A stretch of DNA of 64,000 bases, from contig NZ_PPSL01000001.1 in the NCBI RefSeq assembly GCF_002954265.1, positions 310,001 through 374,000 on the forward strand. Direction: 5' to 3'. Positions 1-8,307 of this stretch are shown piece by piece. The DNA is from Flavipsychrobacter stenotrophus. Its GTDB lineage: Bacteria > Bacteroidota > Bacteroidia > Chitinophagales > Chitinophagaceae. Position 1 is the first letter of the stretch, and every line of letters begins with the position of its first letter. The position numbers and the translations under genes were made by a program. Below the pieces are notes generated by a model. It searched no databases, had not been told where the DNA came from, and was given only the letters and a program-made list of their open reading frames with translations.

Positions 1-136
1 TCCTGTTGGTGGTTGGTATGGCATGAAGAAAGGACTGCGTGGCCGCTTTGGTATGTATATGCCCCCGCTTATGGAAAAGCTGGGACTTGCAGAAGTGACG
101 CATGAGGCCAAGGGCAATAAGATGCGGGCAATTTAA
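1..136 (+). CDS. C-terminal end of an unidentified protein (partial)
   Basis: The window opens inside a reading frame that runs from base 2 to a TAA at 134-136 and gives 44 residues ending in NKMRAI. The fragment contains Gly/Met-rich stretches (GMKKGLRGRFGMYMPP) but no motif I can assign to a family. Its TAA overlaps the ATG of the next gene (TAATG), so the two are probably translationally coupled. The function cannot be inferred from this fragment. Confidence 0.6.
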   Translation, partial: PVGGWYGMKKGLRGRFGMYMPPLMEKLGLAEVTHEAKGNKMRAI

Positions 137-567
137 TGGGCTACAACATACATATTACAAGGCAGGAGGGGTGGTATGATGAAGTACCCGAACTGTTCAT
201 AACCATGGAAGAATGGGTGGCCTATGTTGCGCAGGATAACGATATGCGTCAGGATGACCATGCCTTTGTCAAAACCACATCAGGTGAAAATTTTGGTGTG
301 ATCAGCGAGGGACTGTCTGTGTGGACTAAATACTCCCGCAACGGTATTGGCGGCGGCCGTGCATGGTTTAGCTACGAGGAGGGGAATATTGATGTGAAGA
401 ACCCCGACGATGAGATACTCAGTAAGATGTATGAAATAGCGCAGGCACTTGGTGCGCGTTTGATCGGGGATGAAGGGGAAGAATACTACAGGGATAACAG
501 CACCCGGCGTGTTGTTACAGCGCCTACGCCATCTACTCAACGCAAGTGGTGGCAGTTCTGGAAATGA
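136..567 (+). CDS. Conserved hypothetical protein beginning MGYNIHITR
   Basis: This 143-residue soluble protein has no signal peptide or membrane segment. The N-terminus (MGYNIHITRQEGWYDE) resembles a small family of hypothetical proteins starting MGY-(D/E/N)-(I/L)-HITR, recalled only as uncharacterised. The centre is acidic, and the C-terminus ends in a Trp-rich tail (KWWQFWK). Its start codon overlaps the stop of the preceding frame, so the two are likely co-transcribed. Such proteins are sometimes found near contact-dependent or immunity-type genes, but nothing here supports that role. Function unknown. Confidence 0.7.
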   Translation: MGYNIHITRQEGWYDEVPELFITMEEWVAYVAQDNDMRQDDHAFVKTTSGENFGVISEGLSVWTKYSRNGIGGGRAWFSYEEGNIDVKNPDDEILSKMYEIAQALGARLIGDEGEEYYRDNSTRRVVTAPTPSTQRKWWQFWK

Positions 568-632
568 TATTTGTAACTCTAATAATAAAATCTTAGCAGC
601 AGACGTTGTATTATTAACTAATACGCACTGCT

Positions 633-944
633 ATGAACAGATCTTCTTTTCTGCTGGTAAATATTACGCGCAGACCGTTTTTTGTAGTCTTTTCTCTCAA
701 TGTTATTTCTTTCTTTATCGTCATCTTTTTTTCCTCAGGCGCACTAACAGACTATTGGAATATACTCTTGAGCCTTAACTCACTTGCTCTCTACAACCTT
801 ATTGCAGGCAGCATCTTTATGATCCTCTCCATCCGCCACAGACCAATAGAACGCTATGGGCTGGCGCTAATGGCTGTGTTCGTATTGCTGTTGTTGTATA
901 GGATAGGGAGCACTGTTGTGTATACGCAGTTTATCAGGCATTAG
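633..944 (+). CDS. Small integral membrane protein, unknown
   Basis: A 103-residue protein with three probable membrane segments (about residues 14-34, 48-66 and 76-94) separated by short polar loops, one containing SIRHRPIERYG. The hydrophobic pattern supports this frame over the overlapping forward frame at 470-778, which is low-complexity and shows no domain. It lies 65 bp after the preceding gene and 66 bp before the next in the same direction, so co-transcription is possible. No family recognised. Confidence 0.55.
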   Translation: MNRSSFLLVNITRRPFFVVFSLNVISFFIVIFFSSGALTDYWNILLSLNSLALYNLIAGSIFMILSIRHRPIERYGLALMAVFVLLLLYRIGSTVVYTQFIRH

Positions 945-1010
945 CAGTGTAGAAAAAAGACAGAAACCTATTTATTTTCATAGTAATTTGGTGTTTGAAA
1001 AAGCATCGCT

Positions 1011-1934
1011 ATGAGATTGTTTGATTTTCTATTTGGTAAGAAAGATGGTACATCGTCACCAGAAAAAGTAACAGAGCCAATCGAGCCCATGCAAAAGACG
1101 ACAAAGGATGAAATCGATTACCTGGAAGGTGTTGAAGTAGCACCGGGAATGGTAATGCCAAGGGCTTTTGCCGAACAGTGGGATAAAATTAAAGAGACAA
1201 AAAAACAATGCATTACCATAAAGGCAACTGCAAGCGATGATGTGTTACTTACTCAAAGCAAGTTTGGCCATTATCCTTATCTGCCTGCCGGTTATGAATA
1301 TCCTAAAGATGAAGAGGGGCGCTACATGTATCCACTTGCACAGATCAATTTCAGTGAAGTGCCGCCACTGGCAGGCTATCCATCGTCAGGCTATCTTCAG
1401 TTTTACATATCTGCCTTTGATGACCTGTATGGTATGGACTTTGATGATCTGAGATTGCAGAAAAATTTCAGGGTGCTTTACTTAGAGGATGATGTTATAA
1501 AGGACTCAATGACCGATTTTTCTTTTCTTGAAGAAGCCCTGCATAATGATATGAATCCGGTGTATAAGCCACATGCACTGCGTTTTTCTGCCACTGACGA
1601 GTACGTGGGGTTTGGTGATATCAGGTATGAGAAAAGAGTAGGGGAGTTTGACATAGAAGCAGTTGTCGAGCAGTATCCTGAACTGACCAAGGAATTGGAA
1701 GGGTATATGTGGAGCAACTTTCAACTCTCCGGCCATAAGATAGGCGGCTATGCTTTTTTTACGCAGGGGGATCCACGTAGCGGAGAGACAGAAGACTATC
1801 TGTTGCTATTGCAGATAGACACTGATGAACATATTATGTGGGGTGACTCCGGAGTAGGTAATTTTTTTATACATCCCGATGACCTCGCGAAAAAAGATTT
1901 TTCGAAAGTAATGTACACATGGGATTGTTGTTAG
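1011..1934 (+). CDS. YwqG-like DUF1963 protein
   Basis: A 307-residue cytosolic protein matching the YwqG/DUF1963 family in layout. A charged N-terminus (about residues 1-60) is followed by the family's SKFGHYPYLPAGYEYP segment near residue 85, an aromatic-rich core (LQFYISAFDD) and the C-terminal LLLQID.....MWGDSGVGNFFI block, where the family carries a Gly/Asp-rich turn. YwqG proteins have no established biochemical role and are often thought to bind proteins. The gene stands alone, convergent with the SDR gene. Family assignment is fairly secure; function is not. Confidence 0.85.
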   Translation: MRLFDFLFGKKDGTSSPEKVTEPIEPMQKTTKDEIDYLEGVEVAPGMVMPRAFAEQWDKIKETKKQCITIKATASDDVLLTQSKFGHYPYLPAGYEYPKDEEGRYMYPLAQINFSEVPPLAGYPSSGYLQFYISAFDDLYGMDFDDLRLQKNFRVLYLEDDVIKDSMTDFSFLEEALHNDMNPVYKPHALRFSATDEYVGFGDIRYEKRVGEFDIEAVVEQYPELTKELEGYMWSNFQLSGHKIGGYAFFTQGDPRSGETEDYLLLLQIDTDEHIMWGDSGVGNFFIHPDDLAKKDFSKVMYTWDCC

Positions 1935-2156
1935 GTAAATTTAAAACACCACTTCCTGCACCTCTCTTTTATGGATGACTGGTTTTGTTTCCCGTTCATA
2001 AACAATCGGGTATTCGGGTACCGAATAGTTTGCAGTACCAGATGGTCCACACCTCATGGGTGTGCCATATACCAACCTTTTCAATAATTGCCTTACATAG
2101 ACCTGACCTGTGCAGTGTAGATTTTTGCCTTTCATGATTATGTTCTTATAAAAGAT

Positions 2157-2184
2157 GAACAGACCGGTAATTTCCGGCCTGTTC
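2157..2184 (-). terminator. Rho-independent terminator after the SDR gene
   Basis: An 11-bp stem with one mismatch (arms 2157-2167 and 2174-2184) encloses a 6-nt loop, 11 bases past the SDR stop. Read on the minus strand, the hairpin is followed by a T-rich stretch (ATCTTTTAT). Confidence 0.7.
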
Positions 2185-2194
2185 ATTGATGAAA

Positions 2195-2944
2195 CTAAAG
2201 GGTGCTTATAGCACCATCCAACAGCAACTCACCGCCCACCATATAGCGCGAGTCATCTGATGCCAGATACAAGAAGCCTTCTGCTATCTCGCTGCTGGTG
2301 CCCATGCGTTTTACAGGCACGCTTTCTGTGAAGTATCCTTTGGTTGCGGCAACTTCTTCGGGTGTTTGTCCGTTTCTGTCAAAGATCGGTGTATCAATAG
2401 GGCCGGGAGATAATACATTTACCCTTATTTTTCTGTCCATCAGTTCTGTAGAGAAGCCTCGGGCCAGGTTACGCACCGCTGCTTTGGTAGCTGAATAGGC
2501 AGCTATTGTTGAAAAACCCTTATGTGCAGCGGCAGAACCGGTAATGATGATTGATGCGCCATCATTGAGGTGGGGGAGCGCTTTCTGCACAGAGAAGAAC
2601 ACTCCCTTGAAGTTGACGTCCGATACCTGGTCAAACATTTCTTCGGTGTAGTCGGCTAGTGGTGCTGCATTATATACACCTGCATTAATGACCAGCACAT
2701 CGATCTTTCCCAGCTTTTCGCTGATCTGCGTATACTGCGTGTCTATGTTTTTAAGGTTAGAGACATCGCTTACAATGCCAATAGAACCATTGCCTATCTC
2801 GGTTACCGAGCTATCTACTGTTGTTTTATTACGTCCTGTTATAGCCACCTTAGCGCCATGCTCAGCAAATAATTTTGCTGCTGATAAACCTAAGCCACTG
2901 TTACCACCGGTTACTACTGCTACTTTATTAGTCAATTTTTTCAT
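2195..2944 (-). CDS. SDR-family NAD(P)-dependent oxidoreductase
   Basis: A 249-residue classical short-chain dehydrogenase/reductase. The nucleotide-binding motif TGGNSGLG is at 12-19, NAG at 87-89, and the catalytic tetrad is Asn111, Ser137, Tyr150 and Lys154 (YSATK). Length and motif spacing fit the classical SDR family, so a cytosolic oxidoreductase acting on an alcohol or ketone is expected; the substrate cannot be read from sequence. An ArsR-type regulator lies upstream on the same strand (3306-3590) with a possible 33-residue ORF between. Such SDR/ArsR pairs are common in Bacteroidota and suggest local control. Confidence 0.92.
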   Translation of the reverse strand: MKKLTNKVAVVTGGNSGLGLSAAKLFAEHGAKVAITGRNKTTVDSSVTEIGNGSIGIVSDVSNLKNIDTQYTQISEKLGKIDVLVINAGVYNAAPLADYTEEMFDQVSDVNFKGVFFSVQKALPHLNDGASIIITGSAAAHKGFSTIAAYSATKAAVRNLARGFSTELMDRKIRVNVLSPGPIDTPIFDRNGQTPEEVAATKGYFTESVPVKRMGTSSEIAEGFLYLASDDSRYMVGGELLLDGAISTL

Positions 2945-3132
2945 TTTGTAGTTTTTTATTGATTGTTATAATTGAAACTTTAATTGTTTTATCCTTTTTA
3001 CATTCACCCCGAGTATCATGCTGGGCGGCATCGGACCACGACACTCGCCTCGGGTCTCTTTGAGTTCTGGAAGCCTTGTTCAGCTAGTGTCAAAATTTAT
3101 CTGTTTCATTTTATATCTATTTATAGAAATAT

Positions 3133-3234
3133 TTAGATGTATTTAGGTCTGCTGTTCCTTTTCAGTCCTGCTTTAGTACCAAAAAACATCCAATATCCTA
3201 AAAGTATCGATGTAATAATTGCTACTTCAAACAT
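3133..3234 (-). CDS. Possible 33-residue single-pass membrane peptide
   Basis: In the 360-bp gap between the SDR and ArsR genes, an ATG-initiated minus-strand frame encodes 33 residues. It starts MFEVAIITSILLGYWMFFG, a credible membrane helix, and ends in a basic tail (KRNSRPKY). The hydrophobic-then-basic layout is like real small membrane proteins. No ribosome-binding sequence is obvious and no homolog is known to me, so this is tentative. The rest of the gap (2945-3132, 3235-3305) shows nothing recognisable. Confidence 0.3.
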   Translation of the reverse strand: MFEVAIITSILLGYWMFFGTKAGLKRNSRPKYI

Positions 3235-3305
3235 AATTCTTACACAAAGATAGGGGAGATAAATCGAATAATCGAAAACTATCGATTTATGTTAATAAAA
3301 TTTTT

Positions 3306-3590
3306 TTAGTCCTTAAATGGGTTCAAAAAATTGACATACTCTGTTACAACTTCTTTGTTTACAGTATATCGCATATTGCGTCCGTCTTTTTCACTTACCA
3401 GCAGATCAGCATCTACCAATTGCTTTATGTGGTGCGATACTGTACTCTGTGCCAGGTCTATCATACCCAGTATCTCGCAACATGGCATCCAGTCTTGCTT
3501 CTTCACTGCTTCCATTATCTTCAAACGGTAAGGATCACCCAATGCCTTGGATATCTTCTCCACGTTTTTGATACTTAATGTCGTATTCAT
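3306..3590 (-). CDS. ArsR-family winged-helix transcriptional regulator
   Basis: A 94-residue protein consisting almost wholly of an ArsR-type winged helix: SKALGDPYRLKIMEAV (helix 1-2), then ILGMIDLAQSTVSHHIKQL, where STVSHHIKQL is the recognition helix, then a wing (SEKDGRNMRYTV). The Cys pair near the helix-turn-helix (CCEIL) lies close to where metal-sensing ArsR proteins bind ligand, but a complete metal site is not evident. It is upstream of, and co-directional with, the SDR gene, its likely target. Confidence 0.9.
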   Translation of the reverse strand: MNTTLSIKNVEKISKALGDPYRLKIMEAVKKQDWMPCCEILGMIDLAQSTVSHHIKQLVDADLLVSEKDGRNMRYTVNKEVVTEYVNFLNPFKD

Positions 3591-3670
3591 TTATGCAAAG
3601 GTATCGATTTGTTAGTTGCTTTTTCATATTTGAGCAAGTATCGGGTTGGAATTAACTTTTTCACAAAATA

Positions 3671-3720
3671 ATTTGTGTAAGTAAATACTTACGCTTATAT
3701 TTGTGTAAGTAAATGCTTAC
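3671..3720 (+). promoter_or_regulatory. Promoter with duplicated palindromic ArsR operator
   Basis: A 22-bp unit, ATTTGTGTAAGTAAATACTTAC, here described as two copies at 3671-3692 and 3699-3720 that differ at one base. Each copy holds a palindrome with arms GTAAGTA and TACTTAC around AA (3677-3692 exact, 3705-3720 one mismatch), 28 bp apart. A Bacteroidota-type promoter is embedded: TTTG at 3672-3675, 20 bp spacer, TATATTTG at 3696-3703 (consensus TAnnTTTG). Palindrome 1 fills the spacer and palindrome 2 covers the predicted transcription start, ending 3 bp before the ATG. This layout strongly suggests autorepression by the ArsR protein at 3724. Confidence 0.75.
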
Positions 3721-3723
3721 ATT

Positions 3724-4083
3724 ATGGAAATGAGACGAGACGTTTTCCAGGCGATAGCCGATCCTACACGCAGAGAGATCATTAACCTGGTGGCTCACCA
3801 AAGCCTAAACCTTAATGCTATTGCCGACAAGTTCGACGTGAGCCGTCCTGCTATATCTCAGCATATAAAGATACTTGCCGAGTGCGGCATCATTATTATG
3901 AAGCAGCAGGGTAGGGAGCGCTATTGCGAGATACAGCTGGAGCCACTTAATGAAGTGTCTAAGTGGATAGAACAATATCGTATTATGTGGGAAGAGCGTT
4001 TCAGTAAGCTGGATATGCTGCTGGAGACCATGAAGCGGGACGAAGCCGAGGGTAGCGGCATCAAGACAAGAAAGAAGAAATAG
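3724..4083 (+). CDS. ArsR-family autorepressor-like regulator
   Basis: A 119-residue winged-helix regulator: VFQAIADPTRREIINLV (helix 1-2), then IADKFDVSRPAISQHIKIL with recognition helix SRPAISQHIKIL, a wing containing KQQGRERYCEI, and an extended C-terminal helix (WIEQYRIMWEERFSKL) typical of the ArsR group that precedes AHSA1/SRPBCC genes. The basic tail KTRKKK is short. It is first in a three-gene operon with a VOC protein and an AHSA1 protein. Two palindromes immediately upstream are the probable operator. The inducer is unknown. Confidence 0.9.
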   Translation: MEMRRDVFQAIADPTRREIINLVAHQSLNLNAIADKFDVSRPAISQHIKILAECGIIIMKQQGRERYCEIQLEPLNEVSKWIEQYRIMWEERFSKLDMLLETMKRDEAEGSGIKTRKKK

Positions 4084-4156
4084 TTACACGGTAATTACTA
4101 TTCAGAAAATCAGCGACTCAAACAATAATAATTCACTCACAATAAAACCAAATAAC

Positions 4157-4597
4157 ATGCAAAAGATCACACCATTTCTGTGGTACAATGGTAAGGCTGA
4201 AGATGCTGCAAAACTGTACACTTCCATTTTTAAGAATTCAAAAATGCTGGGTAGTAATCCTATGTCTGCGACGGTAGAAGTAGAAGGGCAGACGCTTATC
4301 TTATTCAATGGCGGACCTATGTATGAATTGAATCCATCATTCTCGTTGTCGGTGAGTTGCGATACTCAGGCAGAGATAGATGAGTATTGGGAAAAGCTGC
4401 TGGCAAATGGCGGTAAAGAATCGCGCTGCGGATGGCTGGTAGATAAGTTTGGCTTGTCTTGGCAGATAGTACCGAGTAAGCTGGGCAGCCTTATTGGCGG
4501 TCCTGATGGCGCTGGAGCTAACAGGGCTATGAAGGCCATGATGAAAATGAACAAGATGGACATTCAAACATTACAGGACGCTTACAACAACAAATAA
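4157..4597 (+). CDS. PhnB-like VOC-family protein
   Basis: A 146-residue VOC (glyoxalase/bleomycin-resistance fold) protein of the PhnB-like group. It starts with the usual ITPFLWYNGKAEDAAKLYTSIF segment (described here in two parts: ITPFLWYNGKAEDAA and KLYTSIF) and continues with LFNGGPMYELNPSFSLSV and WLVDKFGLSWQIVP, the family's C-terminal signature. Members are sometimes annotated as 3-demethylubiquinone methyltransferase, a name without support for this group. Gene order ArsR-VOC-AHSA1 recurs across Bacteroidota, suggesting a stress- or small-molecule-responsive unit. Substrate unknown. Confidence 0.9.
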   Translation: MQKITPFLWYNGKAEDAAKLYTSIFKNSKMLGSNPMSATVEVEGQTLILFNGGPMYELNPSFSLSVSCDTQAEIDEYWEKLLANGGKESRCGWLVDKFGLSWQIVPSKLGSLIGGPDGAGANRAMKAMMKMNKMDIQTLQDAYNNK

Positions 4598-4622
4598 TTA
4601 CTAATTGTCAACATCGAAAACA

Positions 4623-5108
4623 ATGGCAAACAAGACAACTGTAACAGCAGAACCTGGCAAACAGGAACTGTTCATCACCCGCGAATTTGATGCGCCTCGT
4701 GAACTGGTATTTAAGGCGTGCAGCACGCCAGATCTTATTGTGCAATGGCTTGGACCGCGTGGTATGACCATGAAGGCAGACCAGTATTTAGCAAAGAGTA
4801 ATGGCCATTACCGTTACCTGCATACCGATACAAACGGCAATGCATATGGCTTTCATGGAGTGTTTCATGAAGTAAAAGCGCCTGAGCGCACTATCCAGAC
4901 ATTTGAATTTGAAGGGATGCCTGAGCCCGGGCATGTATCACTGGAAACTGCCCGCTTTGAGGAACTGCCCGGTGGCCGCACAAGGGTGCATATACAGTCT
5001 GTGTTCCAGTCCGTAGCAGACAGAGATGGCATGGTAAAAAGCGGTATGGAACGTGGTGTAACAGAGGGATATGAACGCCTGGATGAATTGCTGGCAAATG
5101 GTTTTTAG
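4623..5108 (+). CDS. AHSA1-like SRPBCC-domain protein
   Basis: A 161-residue START/SRPBCC-fold protein. The N-terminal [17 protein letters not shown], the WLGPRGMTM segment and the C-terminal [17 protein letters not shown] helix are hallmarks of the AHSA1 group, which forms a hydrophobic ligand-binding cavity. I choose the ATG at 4623; an in-frame TTG lies 18 bp upstream but adds only low-complexity residues. It is the last gene of the ArsR-VOC-AHSA1 operon and is closed by a strong hairpin. The ligand is unknown. Confidence 0.9.
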   Translation: MANKTTVTAEPGKQELFITREFDAPRELVFKACSTPDLIVQWLGPRGMTMKADQYLAKSNGHYRYLHTDTNGNAYGFHGVFHEVKAPERTIQTFEFEGMPEPGHVSLETARFEELPGGRTRVHIQSVFQSVADRDGMVKSGMERGVTEGYERLDELLANGF

Positions 5109-5115
5109 TAACTAT

Positions 5116-5151
5116 CAGATTTGGCAACTTTCTAAAAAGTTGTCAAATCTG
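5116..5151 (+). terminator. Terminator of the ArsR-VOC-AHSA1 operon
   Basis: A 16-bp stem (5116-5131 with 5136-5151, one G-U pair) around a 4-nt loop lies 7 bp after the stop codon and is followed by GTTTTG. It separates the operon from the convergent gene at 5176-6321. Confidence 0.8.
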
Positions 5152-5175
5152 GTTTTGCCCTCCAGTTGACCAATG

Positions 5176-6321
5176 TCAATTACTACCCATCAACATTCTG
5201 AATTCCTTTTTCATGGTAGTGCCCAGTTGCTTAAATGAGAGAAATACTCTGGCTTCGGCGGTATATCCTTTGCCGGTGTCATATGGGTAGCAGAAAATAA
5301 TGCCCTTACCTGTAAACATAAAATTTTCAGGTACTTCTATATTTGATACCGGGAAAGCCTTCAAAGTTTCAGTGTCGGCAGTGTTCTTATATTCCTTTAT
5401 TATCAGTGCCTTTAGTATGCCATTGTTAGTCGTTACAATGTCAGCCAGCTTCAGGCTTTTATTTGTCCCAAGACTAATGCACACATATCGGGATGGTTTC
5501 TTGCCGGTATTTACCAGCTCTAAAGACAACAATCCATTGTCGTTATAAACTGGAAATAGTAAAGCGGAATAGCTGAAATCTCGTCTATGCCATTCGGCTC
5601 TGGATGTATCTTCGGGCATAAGTCCGTATGCGGTGGTAAACTCTCCAAAGCGCTGTTGTGCTATTCTTGCAGGCATTATCTGCATATCAGTTACCCTTTG
5701 CTGGTCCGTCTCTGTCAGTTTTAGTATTTCGCCATTTATCAGATAGGCAGCTGCTTTGGTGGCATTAGCAGTGGGCTTTACACCTAGGTAGTAAAAGTAG
5801 GCAGTTCGCATTGGCCGACCGGGTTGCATGGTCGTTGCACTATCGCGGTAACTGATCATGTCCAGCCTTGTTGCCTTGCTGTAGTCCTCAACTAGATCTA
5901 TCTCCGCAGTCGTTTTTTTATCTGCACTGGTCCACTTGCCGGTAAGGCGATTGTCTTTGATCACAAAGGTCCACGATGGGAAGACAACTTCTTCAGGATT
6001 ACCCCAGCGATAGTTTACAGTCCGTTCCTCTGCATGCAGTTCTGCAGTGTGCGCAAAGCTTTTGGGTTCGTATATGGCCAGGCATTTTGTTTCGTTGCCT
6101 TCGGTAAAATAGAGGTAGCTGCCACCGTAGTTAGATGCGCCACAAAAGCCATAGCGCAGGTCAAGCACTACATTCTTTCCACCTATGGTGCCGGTGTAGT
6201 GCTTGTATATGTTCTCGCCGGGTGCATCGCTATTGCATGTTTTTCTGTCTCCGGCATTTGCCGGGGCAGTGAAAGTGATACACAAAAACAGCAGAAAGTA
6301 ATAGCTTAGTTTGCTTTGCAT
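5176..6321 (-). CDS. Secreted protein with DUF3298-like C-terminus
   Basis: A 381-residue protein with a signal peptide (LSYYFLLFLCITFTAPANA, cleavage near residue 23). The N-terminal half is beta-rich (TGTIGGKNVVLDLRYGF, WTFVIKDNRLTGKWT). The C-terminal 50 residues (PENFMFTGKGIIFCYPYDTG, then ARVFLSFKQL) resemble the DUF3298/RsiV-type domain that closes many Bacteroidota periplasmic proteins. It is upstream-flanked by the three DUF3857 genes on the same strand with a 63-bp gap, so it could be the last gene of that transcript. Binding partner and activity unknown. Confidence 0.7.
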   Translation of the reverse strand: MQSKLSYYFLLFLCITFTAPANAGDRKTCNSDAPGENIYKHYTGTIGGKNVVLDLRYGFCGASNYGGSYLYFTEGNETKCLAIYEPKSFAHTAELHAEERTVNYRWGNPEEVVFPSWTFVIKDNRLTGKWTSADKKTTAEIDLVEDYSKATRLDMISYRDSATTMQPGRPMRTAYFYYLGVKPTANATKAAAYLINGEILKLTETDQQRVTDMQIMPARIAQQRFGEFTTAYGLMPEDTSRAEWHRRDFSYSALLFPVYNDNGLLSLELVNTGKKPSRYVCISLGTNKSLKLADIVTTNNGILKALIIKEYKNTADTETLKAFPVSNIEVPENFMFTGKGIIFCYPYDTGKGYTAEARVFLSFKQLGTTMKKEFRMLMGSN

Positions 6322-6384
6322 GGCATTAAAGATTATACCAATAAAGTTACAGATGTAGATCAGTTGTAGAACGAGTTTGTCCTG

Positions 6385-8307
6385 CTAATTTTTCTTTTTG
6401 AGTATGATCTTATCGTATGCCTGATTCAATTTTATTGCTTTGCTTAATTTTTTATAGTCAGCATATATTGTGCCCGGGTACACGCCACTGATCTCGGTGC
6501 AATGAACGATGATCTTGATTATATGCCCGTCTTCAAAAGTAGTTTTTGCATGATAGTTGCCAGATGGTAGCTCTATGTTTATCTCGGCCGGTAGTCTTTC
6601 CGCTTCGTAGGTGCCGGTGAGGTTAATGATCGTGGTATCGTCACAGTCACCATCAAATGCCGTTTCGAATGCTTCTTTATTGTCTTCGTAATTGTTGGGA
6701 TTGGCAACAAAGAATGAAAATACACGTGGTGAAATAAAAAGCCTGTTGCCCCCGTGCGATACAAAACCGCTACCGGAAAGATCGATATGTTCGCGGATAT
6801 TGGGTATGCCATTATCCTCCCCCGATGTGAAATTATAGTTATTTACAGTGTAGGTGCTCATGGCAAATTTGCTGCTATAGTATTTGTCGTTCGATTCTTT
6901 ACCATTGTCCAGCACCCGGCGTGCGGCGGCCCAATAGCTGCCGCTATGATAAGTGTTTAAGCTACCTGTAAATTCATCCTTTTCATTAATATTTATTCTT
7001 GCACAGCGTGCGATCTTGCTTAGTGAATGGTCGTATTTTGGTGTTTTTACCACATAGCCTCCTGTGGGAGTAAGCAGCAAGGCTTTTCTGTTATTGGTGA
7101 AGTCTGATAAATAGGAAGATACATCTGTTTTACTGGTGCAGTCGAGCCACGTAGTATCGTTTACGCCCGGAACACAAAGTATAGCATGATTGAAAACCTG
7201 GAAGGGAAAGCTGTCGTCCAGTCTTCTTGCATAATGTTCTCCACCGTATATCAAAGCCATATAGGAGGGTACGCCGACCACATTCAGCATTGCCTTCATA
7301 TAGTTGCTTAGGTCTTTACAATCGCCATAGCCATTGCCGGCAACAAATGAGGCATTGTGCACCTGCCAGCCACCTATGCCCAGTGATATATTTACGTAAC
7401 GCGTATTTTGCTGCAAATATTCATAAAGTACTCTTACTTTGGCTGCGGCCGAAGCGCATGTGTCGGTAAGTTTATGCACGTAGGCCACAGTTGTTTGATC
7501 CAAATCATCCCGTTCACTGTTCAGATCGTAGACAAATGCGCCAAATTTATTCCATGTAGAGATCTCGCCTGAAAATTCGCCAACAGTGACTTTTTGAGGT
7601 AAAAACACCATTGCGGGAGCGTAAAAAATTTCAATTGGCGTAAGTTCATCTGGCATCTTAAATGCAGGTATCGAGTTTACGTTCAAGGTAAGATGCTTCC
7701 GTCCGCCATCGGTAGTTAAAACCGGTTTGTTGTTAGTTCTGTATTCTTTGTGCTGCATCGCCATTTGTGCGGGGTAGGTGACGGTAACAGTAGCATGTTC
7801 CACCGATACATCGGGCCCTATCTGTGGAATCCAGGATGGTAAATTGAATGAGGTCAAGTAGTGCCTGACAATTGTATAATTGCAGGTGTAAGGGTATTCT
7901 GTGGTAGTGAACTGGAATTTTTTAGAGCGTTCATCGTCAAAAAAGGCACTTGTGCTGCCCATGAAATCTTTAATCATCTTCTTTTTCAGCGTGCTTATTT
8001 CCAAACCGTTCTTATCATACAATGTACCTTCTATCGATCTTACCGAAATCAGCTTGTCATAACGTTGGTCTATCTCGGCGTAATGGCTTCCTTTTTCATT
8101 CAATACCGTTATGGTGTAGTCGTATGTAACAAAGATGTCTGTAGGTGTAATAATATCTATATCGGTAGCAGTGTAGCGCAAGACAGCGTTTGCACCATTG
8201 AGTAATGCGGCTGGTATCTTACCTGCGGCCAGGCTATCTTGCTGAGCATAAGCCGGCGAAATAAATAGCGATATGAGTAACAGGCATGTAGTGATATAAC
8301 GGTTCAT
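6385..8307 (-). CDS. DUF3857 protein with intact transglutaminase-like domain
   Basis: A 640-residue exported protein (signal peptide ITTCLLLISLFISPAYA). The DUF3857 beta-domain spans about residues 50-235, followed by a transglutaminase-like domain whose triad is visible: Cys330 in GYGDCKDLSNYM, His374 in VFNHAIL, and Asp389 in TTWLDCTS. A DUF3858-like beta-domain ends the protein. Transglutaminase-like folds of this kind act as cysteine proteases or amidases at the envelope; the substrate is unknown. Its ATG overlaps the TAA of the upstream paralog by one base, so it is translationally coupled. This is the only one of the three with an apparent active site. Confidence 0.9.
   Translation of the reverse strand: MNRYITTCLLLISLFISPAYAQQDSLAAGKIPAALLNGANAVLRYTATDIDIITPTDIFVTYDYTITVLNEKGSHYAEIDQRYDKLISVRSIEGTLYDKNGLEISTLKKKMIKDFMGSTSAFFDDERSKKFQFTTTEYPYTCNYTIVRHYLTSFNLPSWIPQIGPDVSVEHATVTVTYPAQMAMQHKEYRTNNKPVLTTDGGRKHLTLNVNSIPAFKMPDELTPIEIFYAPAMVFLPQKVTVGEFSGEISTWNKFGAFVYDLNSERDDLDQTTVAYVHKLTDTCASAAAKVRVLYEYLQQNTRYVNISLGIGGWQVHNASFVAGNGYGDCKDLSNYMKAMLNVVGVPSYMALIYGGEHYARRLDDSFPFQVFNHAILCVPGVNDTTWLDCTSKTDVSSYLSDFTNNRKALLLTPTGGYVVKTPKYDHSLSKIARCARININEKDEFTGSLNTYHSGSYWAAARRVLDNGKESNDKYYSSKFAMSTYTVNNYNFTSGEDNGIPNIREHIDLSGSGFVSHGGNRLFISPRVFSFFVANPNNYEDNKEAFETAFDGDCDDTTIINLTGTYEAERLPAEINIELPSGNYHAKTTFEDGHIIKIIVHCTEISGVYPGTIYADYKKLSKAIKLNQAYDKIILKKKN

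Noticed and set aside
470-778. Plus-strand 102-codon frame
   Set aside because: It overlaps the more credible membrane protein at 633-944 and the preceding gene's 3' end, and has no domain.
1941-2186. Minus-strand 81-codon frame after the SDR gene
   Set aside because: Its first start codon lies beside the SDR terminator, and the translation shows no protein-like pattern; a later ATG at 2135 gives a short, unsupported product.
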